Of a DNA stretch of 64,000 nt, positions 8,842 through 21,748 are shown one piece after another. Made by a program: the position numbers and the translations under genes. This DNA is from Streptomyces griseoruber (GTDB taxonomy: Bacteria; Actinomycetota; Actinomycetes; Streptomycetales; Streptomycetaceae), in the NCBI RefSeq assembly GCF_001514205.1, contig NZ_KQ948764.1:691882-755881 (forward strand), read 5' to 3'. Every line of letters starts with the position of its first letter. Position 1 is the stretch's first letter. The notes under the pieces were generated by a model. The model did not search any database and had not been told where the DNA came from. It was given only the letters and a program-made list of their open reading frames with translations.

Positions 8842-10893
8842 TCAGCCGCTCGGGGTCGGTTCCTTCGCCGCCGGGACCGGGTCCGTGCGTTCCGGGAGTT
8901 TCGCCGAGCGGGCGCGTGGGCCCATCAGGGCGTACGACAGGCCGAAGCCGGCGAGGACGACCGCCGCGCCGCCCGCCGCGTCCAGGACCCAGTGGTTGCC
9001 CGTCGCGACGATCGCCGAGACCGTGAAGAAGGGGTGCAGGAGGCCGAGGGCCTTCATCCACCAGCGGGGGGCGACGATCGCGATGACCAGGCCGCACCAC
9101 AGGGACCAGCCGAAGTGGAGGGACGGCATCGCCGCGTACTGGTTGGTCAGGGCGGTGAGGGTGCCGTAGTCCGGCTTGGAGAAGTCCTGGACGCCGTGGA
9201 CCGTGTCGATGACGCCGAGGGCCGGCATCAGGCGCGGCGGGGCCAGCGGGTAGAGCCAGAAGCCGACCAGCGCGAGCAGGGTCGCGAAGCCGAGGGACGC
9301 GCGGGCCCAGCGGTAGTCGACCGGGCGGCGCCAGTACAGGACGGCGAGGACGGTCAGCGGGACGACGAAGTGGAAGGACTCGTAGTAGAAGTCGAAGAAG
9401 TCGCGGAGCCAGTCGACGCCCACGATCCAGTGGTTGACCGTGTGCTCGATGTCGATGTGCAGGAAGCGTTCGAGGTCGAGGATCTGCTGGCCGTGGGCCT
9501 CCGCGCGGACCCGGCCCGCCGAGTTCGAGCCGCCGGTCGCCGCCAGCCGGACCTGCTGGTACGCCGCGTAGGTGACGCGGATGAGGAGCAGTTCCAACAA
9601 CAGGTTCGGGCGGGTCAGGACACGCTTGAGGAACGGCAGCAGCGGGACGCCGCGCAGCCGCGCCGGGACCGGGGTCGCGTACTCGGTGGGGATCGGGGCG
9701 CGGTAGTAGGGCGACGTGCGGGAGAGGAACGGGATCGCCGTCGCCGCGGCGATGGCCGCCAGCAGGACGGCGTTGTCCCGCAGCGGGTACAGCGCCGGCA
9801 TGTTCGGCAGCATCATGCGCGCCGGGAGGGTCATGACGAGGACGACGGCGACCGGCCAGACGTACCGGTCGGAGGCGCGCTTGCCGACGCGGCCCACCAC
9901 CGCCAGCAGCACCCACAGCAGCTGGTGCTGCCAGGTCGTCGGGGAGACCGCGATCGCCGCGCAGCCGGTGAGGGCCACCGCCAGCAGGAGCTGGCCGTCG
10001 CGGGCGTAGCGGACCGCCCGGCGGACGCCGAGGACGGCGACGGCCGCGCCGAGCGTGAGGAACAGGCCGATCTCCAGCGGGCCGGTCAGGCCGAGGCGCA
10101 GCAGGGCGCCGTGCAGGGACTGGTTGGCGAGGGCGTCCGCGTTGCCGCCGAGGCCGACCCCCGCCATGTGGTGCACCCAGTAGGTGTACGAGTCGTGCGG
10201 CATCGCCGCCCAGGCGAGCGCGGTGACCCCGGCGAACGTCGCCCCGGTCGCGGCGGCGGCACGGCGGCGGCCGGTGAACCACAGCAGGGCCGCGAAGAGC
10301 AGCACCGTGGGCTGCAGCGCGGCCGCCAGGCCGATCAGCGCGCCGCCCGCCTTCTGGCCGCGTACGACGAAGCAGCCGAGGAGCACCAGCAGCACCGGGA
10401 TGATGCTGGTCTGGCCGAGCCAGAGCGTGTTGCGCACCGGCAGCGACAGCATGAGCAGGCTGATCGCGACGGGGGCGGCGAGCAGGGACGCACGTCTGCT
10501 CACCGGCTGTGGGAGGGCGCGCGCGGCCACCAGGCCGAGGGCGACGACCAGGAGCAGCGTGCCGAAGGTCCAGCCCCAGCCGAGGGCCTGTTCCGCCGCC
10601 CGGGTGAGGGGCTTGAGGACGAGTCCCCCGAAAGGGGTGCCCGTGAAGCGCGTGGAGTCGTAGAGCGAGCCGTTGACGTGCAGGACGCCGTTCGGTCCGA
10701 CCCAGGTCTCCAGGTCCGTCAGCCGTTCCCCGCGCGGGGTGCCGAGGACGACGGCCACCTGACGTACGGCGAGGACCGCCGCGAGCGTCCAGAGGCCAAG
10801 ACGGGCCGCGCGCAGACGTGCCGCCCTCGCCGTACCGACCGCGGTCGCCCCGAAGGCCTCCGCCGGTCGCCCGCTGTGCTCCGCATTCGCCAC
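8842..10893 (-). CDS. GT87 glycosyltransferase / PAP2-type phosphatase fusion membrane protein
   Basis: This 683-residue protein has about 15 or more hydrophobic helices in two halves. Residues 1-390 look like a GT87 polyprenol-phosphate-sugar transferase (acidic site near the first loop, QTSIIPVLLVLLG, LQPTVLLFAALLW). Residues about 430-665 are a PAP2_3 phosphatase/phosphotransferase like inositol-phosphoceramide synthases, with PLAPPRLMP, MPSLHFGWS and ATGNHWVLDAAGG carrying the expected His and Asp. A mannosyl- or arabinosyl-type lipid glycan step is plausible. GTG 10893 is chosen because it precedes the conserved region; an upstream ATG at 10998 would add 35 basic residues. It is transcribed alone, divergent from the DUF2330 gene. 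Confidence 0.8.
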   Translation of the reverse strand: MANAEHSGRPAEAFGATAVGTARAARLRAARLGLWTLAAVLAVRQVAVVLGTPRGERLTDLETWVGPNGVLHVNGSLYDSTRFTGTPFGGLVLKPLTRAAEQALGWGWTFGTLLLVVALGLVAARALPQPVSRRASLLAAPVAISLLMLSLPVRNTLWLGQTSIIPVLLVLLGCFVVRGQKAGGALIGLAAALQPTVLLFAALLWFTGRRRAAAATGATFAGVTALAWAAMPHDSYTYWVHHMAGVGLGGNADALANQSLHGALLRLGLTGPLEIGLFLTLGAAVAVLGVRRAVRYARDGQLLLAVALTGCAAIAVSPTTWQHQLLWVLLAVVGRVGKRASDRYVWPVAVVLVMTLPARMMLPNMPALYPLRDNAVLLAAIAAATAIPFLSRTSPYYRAPIPTEYATPVPARLRGVPLLPFLKRVLTRPNLLLELLLIRVTYAAYQQVRLAATGGSNSAGRVRAEAHGQQILDLERFLHIDIEHTVNHWIVGVDWLRDFFDFYYESFHFVVPLTVLAVLYWRRPVDYRWARASLGFATLLALVGFWLYPLAPPRLMPALGVIDTVHGVQDFSKPDYGTLTALTNQYAAMPSLHFGWSLWCGLVIAIVAPRWWMKALGLLHPFFTVSAIVATGNHWVLDAAGGAAVVLAGFGLSYALMGPRARSAKLPERTDPVPAAKEPTPSG

Positions 10894-11358
10894 GCCTCGT
10901 CGGCCTCCCGCCCCGTGCGTCCCACGCGCCTTCGCGTGGGTGTGTCCTGAACGAACCCTATGAGGCTCGAGCCGCCCCCGGAGAGAGACGCAGGCCATCC
11001 CCGCTTCACCTGACGTCGACTCTCCTTTTGTCCGGAAGACGATAGTGCGCCGGGGGCGAGGTTGCCTCCGCAGGGCGCGATGTGGGTCACAGCACGGCTG
11101 GAACTGGCACTTCGCACGAACGGAACGCCCGCTTCAGCCGTACCGTCGTACGCCCGTACGACACCGAGGGCAGCGGGACGGCTGCGCGTGGTGAACGGAC
11201 GGGCAAACAGCTGCATGCACACAAACGGCGCACAGTGGTGAAGAGGGACAGCGGCGGGCATTGACCGGCATCGGCGGACGACGGACGGCGACGGACCCAC
11301 GGAGGGGCTGCGGCACATGGGCGGCTTGGTCGGCACGATCGGTTCACCGAGGGGGCGC
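10894..11358. other. Divergent promoter region between GT87-PAP2 and DUF2330 genes
   Basis: This gap has no convincing gene. It contains a perfect dyad GTCGTAC-GCCC-GTACGAC at 11145-11162 and several A/T-richer patches (around 10955-10965 and 11030-11045) that could hold -10 elements for the minus-strand gene. I see no RNA gene. Confidence 0.4.
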
Positions 11359-13191
11359 GTGAGACCGCGCGGGGAGCGGCGGGGCGCCGGGATGCGGCTG
11401 CACGCGCGGATCGTCGCCGTCCTCCTGGCGCTGCTGGCGCTCCAGCTCGGGTCGCTCGTCGCGCCGGCGTACGCCTGCGCCTGCGGTGCCCTGGTCCCGG
11501 GTGACGGCCGGCGGCTCACGGTCGGCCGGGAGGAGTCCGTCGTGCGCTGGGACGGCAAGCAGGAGCAGATCGTGATGAGCCTGAGGGTCGGCGGCGACGC
11601 CGCACGGGCCGCCTGGATCATGCCGGTCCCGCACCGGGCGACGGTGGAGCTCGGGGACGCGGAGCTGTTCGACCAGCTGGCCACCGCCACCGCCCCGGTG
11701 CAGCGCACCCGCACCCACTTCTGGCCGCAGGACGGCGACTGGCCGCTGACCACCGGGGACGGCCGGGGCGGCCCGCCGCGCCCGCCGGGCGGCAGCGACG
11801 AGGTGGCCGTGGTCGGGCGGGAGCGGCTCGGGCCGTTCGACGTGGCCCGGCTGACCGCCACCGATCCCGCCGCCCTGGACGACTGGCTGAGCTCGAACGA
11901 CTTCGCGCTCCCGCCCGGCCTCGAGACCGCCCTGCGGCCGTACGTCGACCGGCGGTGGGAGTACGTCGCCGTCAAGCTGACCCCCGAGACCGCCGGCAGC
12001 GTCCTCGACGGCGAGCTCCAGCCCCTGTACCTCACGTTCGCCGCCGACGCCCCCGTCTACCCGATGCGGCTGTCCCGGCTCGCGGCCACCCCGCAGTCGC
12101 TGGGTCTCTACGTCCTCGCCGCCCACCGCATGGAACCGGTGTCCCGGATCGGCGGCGAGCGGCCCCGCGTCACCTTCGCGGGCCGGGTCGGCGCCTCGGC
12201 CGGCGGCCCGCTCGGCGAGCTGGCCCAGGGCACACCGTTCCTGACGGCGGTCGCCCAGGAGTTCCCGCGGCCCTCGGCGATCTCGGGGGACCACGAGCTG
12301 CGCCGGGCGCCCGCCGACACCGCGTTCCGGCAGGTGATCTACGAGGACCGGCTGCTCAGGGTGGTCGGGATACCGGTGTGGCTGCTGACGGTGGTCGGCG
12401 GCCTCACGGTGGCCGCCGCGGCACCCGCCGCCCTCGCCCTCCGCAGGCGCCGCGCCCACCGAGCCGCCCAGCCCGGCCCCCGCCACGCCTCGGCCCACCA
12501 TTCCGTGCCACCGGGCGGGGTGCCGGGCGAGACGGCGGGCGGGTCGCCCGGCGGGGCGCCCGCAGGGACTCGGCCGCGGACTCCCGGGCGGACCACCCCG
12601 GGAGTGCCGGGCGAGACGGCGGGTGGAGCGCCAGGCGGGGCGCCGGGCGGGGCGCCCGCAGGGACTCGGCCGCGGACCACCCCGCTGACACCTCCGATGC
12701 CCGGCACCCGGCCCACCGCGACCGGTGCCCCTCCGGTGCCTCCAGGGCCTCCGGTGCCTCCGGTGCCTCCGATGCCCACGGCTCATCCGACCGCGACCGG
12801 CGTCCCCCCGAGGCCCACGACCCGCCCGACCGGGGCGGCCGTACCCCCCAGGCCGCCCATGCCCCCTCAGCCGCAGCAGACCCCGCAGCCCCAGCCGACT
12901 GCGCGTCACGCGCAGTCCACGCAACGGCCGCAGCGGTCACAGCGGTCACAGCAGCCGCAACAAGCGCGTCAGACCCACCAGACGCCCCCGCCCCCGCCCC
13001 ACCCGCCGACCGCACACGAAACCCCAGCCCCATCTCCCGCATCCGCATCCGCATCCGCATCCAAGCCAACCTCCGCCCCCACGCCCCCCGCCGCTCCTCC
13101 GCGCCCCTCTCACCCGCCCGTCACACCCCCGCGCACCCCCACGCCCCCGAAACCCTTCACTCTCCCGGTGACGCCTAGGCCGAACGGGTGA
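11359..13191 (+). CDS. DUF2330 secreted/membrane protein with long proline-rich tail
   Basis: A 610-residue protein. It starts with a signal peptide (hydrophobic core LLALLALQLGSLVAPAYA, then CACGALVPG typical of DUF2330), followed by the DUF2330 domain (about residues 38-330) and a single membrane helix (IPVWLLTVVGGLTVAAAA, about 337-360). The remaining 240 residues are Pro/Thr/Gly-rich and then Gln-rich, with a duplicated PGETAGG...PAGTRPRT block. The topology suggests the domain lies outside and the disordered tail inside. GTG 11359 follows GAGGGGGCGC; ATG 11392 is an alternative. Function of DUF2330 is unknown. Confidence 0.75.
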   Translation: MRPRGERRGAGMRLHARIVAVLLALLALQLGSLVAPAYACACGALVPGDGRRLTVGREESVVRWDGKQEQIVMSLRVGGDAARAAWIMPVPHRATVELGDAELFDQLATATAPVQRTRTHFWPQDGDWPLTTGDGRGGPPRPPGGSDEVAVVGRERLGPFDVARLTATDPAALDDWLSSNDFALPPGLETALRPYVDRRWEYVAVKLTPETAGSVLDGELQPLYLTFAADAPVYPMRLSRLAATPQSLGLYVLAAHRMEPVSRIGGERPRVTFAGRVGASAGGPLGELAQGTPFLTAVAQEFPRPSAISGDHELRRAPADTAFRQVIYEDRLLRVVGIPVWLLTVVGGLTVAAAAPAALALRRRRAHRAAQPGPRHASAHHSVPPGGVPGETAGGSPGGAPAGTRPRTPGRTTPGVPGETAGGAPGGAPGGAPAGTRPRTTPLTPPMPGTRPTATGAPPVPPGPPVPPVPPMPTAHPTATGVPPRPTTRPTGAAVPPRPPMPPQPQQTPQPQPTARHAQSTQRPQRSQRSQQPQQARQTHQTPPPPPHPPTAHETPAPSPASASASASKPTSAPTPPAAPPRPSHPPVTPPRTPTPPKPFTLPVTPRPNG

Positions 13192-13252
13192 ATTCGCGGG
13201 GCGGGAAACCTGAGGGGCCCGCTGGGCGGGAACCCGCGCACGGCGGGGCACG

Positions 13253-13284
13253 TTGACAGGACCGGTCAGCGGTTCTGACCAGTC
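13253..13284 (+). promoter_or_regulatory. TTGACA promoter element with overlapping operator dyad for the O-methyltransferase
   Basis: A perfect -35 TTGACA at 13253-13258 is followed immediately by GACCGGTCA (13260-13268) and TGACCAGTC (13276-13284), inverted arms with one mismatch and a 7-nt spacer. The dyad fills the space between -35 and the presumed -10, as in repressor-controlled genes. The ATG lies 25 bp downstream with GGGAGG before it. I could not identify a matching regulator in the window. Confidence 0.55.
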
Positions 13285-13308
13285 GCAGGCACACGGGAGG
13301 CAGAGCGC

Positions 13309-13980
13309 ATGAGCGAGTCGCAGGTCTGGGAGGCCGTCGACGCCTACTTCACCGACCACCTCGCCCCGGACGACGAGGTGACCGCGGCCGCGTTGCGCGA
13401 CAGCGACGCCGCCGGGCTCCCCGGGATCAACGTCACGGCGAACCAGGGCAAGCTGCTCCAGCTGCTGGCCGAGATCCAGGGCGCGCGGACGATCCTGGAG
13501 ATCGGCACGCTCGGCGGCTACAGCACGATCTGGCTGGCCCGCGCGCTCCCCGACGACGGCCGGCTGATCTCGCTGGAGTACGAGCCCCGGCACGCGGAGG
13601 TCGCCGTCCGCAACATCGCCCGCGCGGGCCTGGACAAGGTGGTGGAGGTGCGGGTCGGCGCGGCCCTGGAGTCGCTGCCCCGGCTGGCCGACGAGAACCC
13701 GCCGCCGTTCGACCTGGTCTTCATCGACGCCGACAAGGGCAACAACCCCCACTACCTGGAGTGGGCGCTCAGGCTCACCAGCACGGGCAGCCTGATCGTC
13801 GTCGACAACGTCGTACGGAGCGGCCGGGTGGTCGACGCGGGCAGCACGGACGGGGACATCCGGGGCACCCGCGCCGCGATCGAACTGATCGGCTCCCACC
13901 CCCGGCTCAGCGGGACCGCGATCCAGACGGTGGGGACCAAGGGCTACGACGGTTTCGCGCTGGCCCGCGTCCTGGCGTAG
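13309..13980 (+). CDS. SAM-dependent O-methyltransferase (caffeoyl-CoA OMT/COMT-like)
   Basis: The 223-residue protein belongs to methyltransferase family 3. The SAM-binding loop is TILEIGTLGGYSTIWLARAL (about residues 62-81), the acidic ribose-binding residue lies in LISLEYEP, and the metal-binding region DLVFIDADKGNNPHYLEW plus IVVDNVVRSG match catechol-type O-methyltransferases that need a divalent cation. The substrate is unknown. GGGAGG precedes ATG 13309. It stands alone behind an operator-like dyad, so it may be induced by its phenolic substrate. Confidence 0.9.
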   Translation: MSESQVWEAVDAYFTDHLAPDDEVTAAALRDSDAAGLPGINVTANQGKLLQLLAEIQGARTILEIGTLGGYSTIWLARALPDDGRLISLEYEPRHAEVAVRNIARAGLDKVVEVRVGAALESLPRLADENPPPFDLVFIDADKGNNPHYLEWALRLTSTGSLIVVDNVVRSGRVVDAGSTDGDIRGTRAAIELIGSHPRLSGTAIQTVGTKGYDGFALARVLA

Positions 13981-14004
13981 CCCCTCCGGCGGTCCGCGGG
14001 CCGC

Positions 14005-14397
14005 CTACATCTCGTGGTAGAAGCCCACGTTGACGCTGCGCGGCCCGGTGCGGTCGACGACGACGATCTCGCCGGAGCCGCCGCGCGGCAGCGGTACCGT
14101 GCCCCCGTACGCGATCTGCTGGGCGTACTCCCCGACGAGCAGCCGCACTTCGGAGGACGGCTCGTCCTGCGAGCCGCGCAGCCAGGAGACCTGCCAGGTG
14201 CCCTCGGGGCCGCACAGGAACTCCAGGTGCACCCGGGAGACGAACAGCCAGTCCTCGGGCGTCACGAGACGGCACACGGACTTGTCCCGGCCCACCCGCA
14301 GCACGGCGCCCGGGTCACTGGGCGCGTCGGCCATGAGCATGCCGGCCGTGGCGCCCTCTTCCGCCCCGGAGACGGTGGCCATGGTGAGTTCGAGCAC
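14005..14397 (-). CDS. FHA-domain protein
   Basis: This 130-residue protein is essentially a single forkhead-associated domain, which binds phosphothreonine peptides. The key motifs are LRVGRDKSVCRL and VSRVHLEF (Gly-Arg, then Ser-Arg and His), followed by the later beta strands. GTG 14397 is chosen because GAAGGAG sits 5 nt upstream; upstream in-frame codons lack a site. No kinase lies next to it. It probably reads the output of one of the PASTA/Hanks-type kinases elsewhere in the genome. The end of the protein (RSVNVGFYHEM) is well defined. Confidence 0.75.
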   Translation of the reverse strand: MLELTMATVSGAEEGATAGMLMADAPSDPGAVLRVGRDKSVCRLVTPEDWLFVSRVHLEFLCGPEGTWQVSWLRGSQDEPSSEVRLLVGEYAQQIAYGGTVPLPRGGSGEIVVVDRTGPRSVNVGFYHEM

Positions 14398-14521
14398 ATG
14401 CGCTCCTTCATGAAGCCGTGATGCGACGGCTGGATGGCGACTGGAAAAGCCGCTGAACAGTGTTTGCACAGCGGCGGCATGATAAATCGCCCGGGCCGGT
14501 CACGTCCGGCACAATGGAGGC

Positions 14522-14980
14522 ATGACCGAGCGAAAGCCACCGGGTGTCCCGTTCGAGTCCTGGGTCGACAAACAGATCCGTGACGCCGAACGGCGCGGGG
14601 AGTTCGATCAACTGCCGGGCGCGGGGAAGCCGTTGCCGCCGGGCACCGACAGCACGTACGACGAACTGTGGTGGATCAAGGGCAAGATGGCCCGTGAGGG
14701 GCTCTCGGTCCTGCCTCCGACGCTGGCCCTGCGCAAGGAGGCGGAGGACGCCCTCGCGGCGGCGTACGCGGCGCCCTCGGAGCGCATCGTCCGGAAGATC
14801 GTCACGGACGTCAACGTCAAGCTCCGGGACATGATGTTCAAGCCGCCGCCCGGCCCCCCGCTGGGTATGAAGCCGTACGACGTGGAAGCGGTCGTACGGG
14901 AGTGGCGGGAGCGCCGGGCGGCGAAGGGGTCCACGTCCGCGGTCACGGACGGGACCGCGGACGACGGGTCACACGTGTAG
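14522..14980 (+). CDS. DUF1992 (DnaJ homologue C28-type) protein
   Basis: The 152-residue soluble protein has the DUF1992 pattern: ESWVDKQIRDAERRGEFDQL, then GAGKPLP, and later RIVRKIVTDVNVKLRDMM. The domain is found alone in bacteria and beside J domains in eukaryotes; its molecular role is unknown. ATG 14522 follows AATGGAGGC. The last codons (GSHV) lie in a 20-bp tandem repeat that also forms the end of the convergent gene. Confidence 0.85.
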   Translation: MTERKPPGVPFESWVDKQIRDAERRGEFDQLPGAGKPLPPGTDSTYDELWWIKGKMAREGLSVLPPTLALRKEAEDALAAAYAAPSERIVRKIVTDVNVKLRDMMFKPPPGPPLGMKPYDVEAVVREWRERRAAKGSTSAVTDGTADDGSHV

Positions 14981-15022
14981 GCGACGGGTCACACGTGCAG
15001 GCGACGGGTCACACGTGCAGGA
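14963..15022. repeat. Three tandem 20-bp units spanning two convergent stop codons
   Basis: Units GACGGGTCACACGTGYAGGC start at 14963, 14983 and 15003. Each contains the palindrome CACGTG. The plus-strand gene ends in unit 1 (TAG 14978-14980) and the minus-strand gene ends in unit 3 (TGA 15009-15011). Because of the palindrome both proteins finish in His-Val. It looks like slippage amplification at a shared gene end. Confidence 0.85.
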
Positions 15023-15440
15023 GCCGCTCCGACAGTTCGCGGTAGTCGCGCAGGGCCAGCCGGAGCTGTTCGGTGTCCGGTGCGGTCGCCTCGCTCTGCC
15101 GGTCCGTGGGCTGCCAGGAGCCGCGCAGGGCGCTGCGGCGGCGGTTCACGGCGTCGGTGAAGCGGGCGGCGAGTTCCTCCAGTACGTGGTCGGCCTCCGC
15201 GACGGCGTCCTGGGGTCCGTCCACGAAGCCGACGACGGCGTGCTGCATCCGCGAGGCGAGTGCGTCGCACTCCTCCTGCGGCAGCAGCGCCTCGGCCCGG
15301 GCGGGCGGGGCGGTACGGGAGCGCACCGCCGCCCGTGCCTTCTCCAGCGGAGTGAGCGGCGGGCGGCTCTCCGCCTCCTGGGGATCCCCGGCGTCCCGTA
15401 CGTCCCTGGCGTCCCTGGCGTCCCGAGTCGTGTCGGTCAT
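15009..15440 (-). CDS. Hypothetical protein sharing a helical domain with its upstream neighbour
   Basis: A 143-residue soluble protein. After an Arg/Asp-rich N-terminus (DTTRDARDARDVRD, from a short DNA repeat) comes a helical region containing MQHAVVGFVDGPQDAVAEAD and later ALRDYRELSERLL. The segment GFVDxPxxAVAEADxxLxE also occurs in the next gene, so the two look like paralogous domains. I recognise no function. It lies 6 bp after the stop of that gene and probably shares its transcript. Confidence 0.7.
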   Translation of the reverse strand: MTDTTRDARDARDVRDAGDPQEAESRPPLTPLEKARAAVRSRTAPPARAEALLPQEECDALASRMQHAVVGFVDGPQDAVAEADHVLEELAARFTDAVNRRRSALRGSWQPTDRQSEATAPDTEQLRLALRDYRELSERLLHV

Positions 15441-15446
15441 CGCGTC

Positions 15447-16127
15447 TCACGCTTCCTTCGTCTGGCGCCGGTGCCGGCGGGGCCGGTCCAGCAGGTCGTC
15501 GAAGAGGGCGCGGGCCTCGACCATGGCGGCCCGCAGGTCCTCGGTCCCGGGCGCCGAGCTGTGCCGCTCCCCCGCCCCGGCGTGCGTTCCTGCCTCGTCC
15601 CCGAAGTCCTCGGTGTCCTTCAAGCCTCCGGCACCCCCGGCGTCCCCGCCACCCCCGACACCGGCCCGCACCCCCGCCGCCCGGTGCACGCGCCGGTAGC
15701 CGTGCACGTGGTCGGCGTGGTGGACGGTGAGCGCGGCGAGCTGGTCCTCGTACCGGGTGCCGTCCGGGAAGCCGCGGGCGCCGGCCACCTCGGCGAGGAG
15801 CCGGTCGGCCTCGGCGACCGCCTCCGCCGGGGAGTCGACGAACCGCTCCTGCGCGGCCGTCCAGCGGGTCTCGAACCGCTCGCGCTCCGCGGCTTCCAGC
15901 GGCCGTTCACGCAGCCCGCCGTGCCGCTCCACGAGCCCGCCGAGTTCCCGCTCGGCCGCCTTGACGTCCCCGTCGTGCCGGGCCACGGCCCGGTCGTACT
16001 CGGGCCCGAAGCGCTGCTTCAGGCCACGTCCGCCGTGCGCGCCCCGGGCCCGCACGGACAGGACCGCCGCCACGGCGACGACGGCCGCCGCGGCCACGAT
16101 CAGAGCGATGATCACGCCTGTGGACAT
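15447..16127 (-). CDS. Membrane-anchored hypothetical protein
   Basis: This 226-residue protein starts with a single membrane helix (VIIALIVAAAAVVAVAAVLS) and a charged juxtamembrane stretch. Next comes a helical domain with LKQRFGPEYDRAVARH and ERFVDSPAEAVAEADRLLAE, then a Gly-rich linker and a basic C-terminus. The RFGPEYDR...E...L motif is common in small actinobacterial membrane proteins of unknown role. ATG 16127 is the first codon giving the membrane helix at the N-terminus, preceded by GGAAGG. It heads a two-gene unit with the related downstream protein. Function not known. Confidence 0.75.
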   Translation of the reverse strand: MSTGVIIALIVAAAAVVAVAAVLSVRARGAHGGRGLKQRFGPEYDRAVARHDGDVKAAERELGGLVERHGGLRERPLEAAERERFETRWTAAQERFVDSPAEAVAEADRLLAEVAGARGFPDGTRYEDQLAALTVHHADHVHGYRRVHRAAGVRAGVGGGGDAGGAGGLKDTEDFGDEAGTHAGAGERHSSAPGTEDLRAAMVEARALFDDLLDRPRRHRRQTKEA

Positions 16128-16272
16128 GGTTGCCTTCCGGTGTGTCGGCCCCACGGGCCGGTTCCCGTCCCGGGTTGCCCGCCGGCCCCCTCCCAAACGA
16201 GTTCCGCACCGGGCCACGCCGACTCGCATATCCGGTTGCGCGCCCCGCACACCGTCTCCGCAGAATGAGCGG

Positions 16273-20804
<4,532 letters not shown>

Positions 20805-20849
20805 CAGCCGTGGAAGCCGCGGAAGCGGTCCGGGAAACCGCCTTCGAAC

Positions 20850-21503
20850 TCACCCCACGTGGATCCTGACCCCGCCCCCCGCACTCTCCACCCGCACCGC
20901 ACGCAGATCCCGCACCACCGCATCCGGCCCGTGCACCCCGGCCCGCGCCCCGACGCCCACGACCCGCATCCCGGCGGCGTGCCCGGCCTCGATGCCGGCC
21001 CCGGAGTCCTCGAACACCACACAGTCCTCCGGCGCGACACCGAGTTCCGCCGCGCCCTTGAGGAAGCCCTCGGGGTCCGGCTTGCTCGCCCCCACCGACT
21101 CCGCGGTGATCCGCAGCTCGGGCAGCGGCAGCCCCGCCGCCGCCATCCGGGCCGTGGACAGCGGTACGTCCGCCGAGGTCACCAGCGCGTGCGGCACCCC
21201 CTGCGCGATCAGGGAGGCGAGGAACTCCGGCGCCCCCGGCACCGGCACCACACCGTCCAGGTCGGCGGTCTCCTCCGCCAGCATCCGCGCGTTGTCCGCG
21301 ACGTTCTGCTCCATCGGCCGGCCGGGCAGCAGCACGGCCATCGAGGCGTGCCCCTGGCGGCCGTGGACGACCCGCATCACCTCGTCGCCGTCCAGCCCGT
21401 GGCGTTCGGCCCAGCGCCGCCAGATCCGCTCGACGACGGCGTCGGAGTTCACGAGGGTGCCGTCCATGTCGAGCAGGAGGGCGCGGGCGGACAGGACCGG
21501 CAT
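20850..21503 (-). CDS. HAD-superfamily sugar/glycerol-phosphate phosphatase
   Basis: A 217-residue HAD subfamily IA hydrolase. Motif I is LLLDMDGTLVNSD (nucleophile Asp and acid Asp), motif II the Thr-Ser in ALVTSADVP, motif III the Lys in GASKPDPEGFL and motif IV CVVFEDSGAGIEAG. The cap residues and GRQGHASM loop resemble YfbT/2-deoxyglucose-6-phosphate or glycerol-phosphate phosphatases. ATG 21503 follows GGGGAG; an upstream in-frame extension lacks a ribosome site. The neighbours do not suggest a pathway, so it may be a general metabolite-repair phosphatase. Confidence 0.88.
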   Translation of the reverse strand: MPVLSARALLLDMDGTLVNSDAVVERIWRRWAERHGLDGDEVMRVVHGRQGHASMAVLLPGRPMEQNVADNARMLAEETADLDGVVPVPGAPEFLASLIAQGVPHALVTSADVPLSTARMAAAGLPLPELRITAESVGASKPDPEGFLKGAAELGVAPEDCVVFEDSGAGIEAGHAAGMRVVGVGARAGVHGPDAVVRDLRAVRVESAGGGVRIHVG

Positions 21504-21653
21504 GAGCAGCTCCCCACGAAAGTGTTCGTACGAGACAAGGCGGCCCCGCCCGCCGGTCAGGGAAAACGAGCGGGAGCCACTTTGTTTCTCCACGGTACAA
21601 AACAATCGGCGTCCGCCGCCACCCGCCCCGGAAAGCGTTCACCGAGCGTTCAG

Positions 21654-21737
21654 CCCGACGCCCGGCCCGACGCCCGGCCCGACGCCCGGCCCGACGTGCG
21701 GCTCGACGCCCGGCCCGACGCCCGGCCCGACGTCCGT
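21654..21737. repeat. Seven tandem 12-bp units between two genes
   Basis: CCCGACGCCCGG is repeated from 21654 in seven units with a few changes in units 4, 5 and 7. It lies between the stop of the GDT1-like gene and the start of the phosphatase gene, both on the minus strand. I see no gene in it. Confidence 0.85.
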
Positions 21738-21748
21738 CCGACCCCGCC

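Noticed and set aside
10894..10998. Upstream ATG start (10998) for the GT87-PAP2 gene
   Set aside because: The additional residues are unconserved-looking basic sequence without a good ribosome site; GTG 10893 is kept, though the longer form cannot be excluded.
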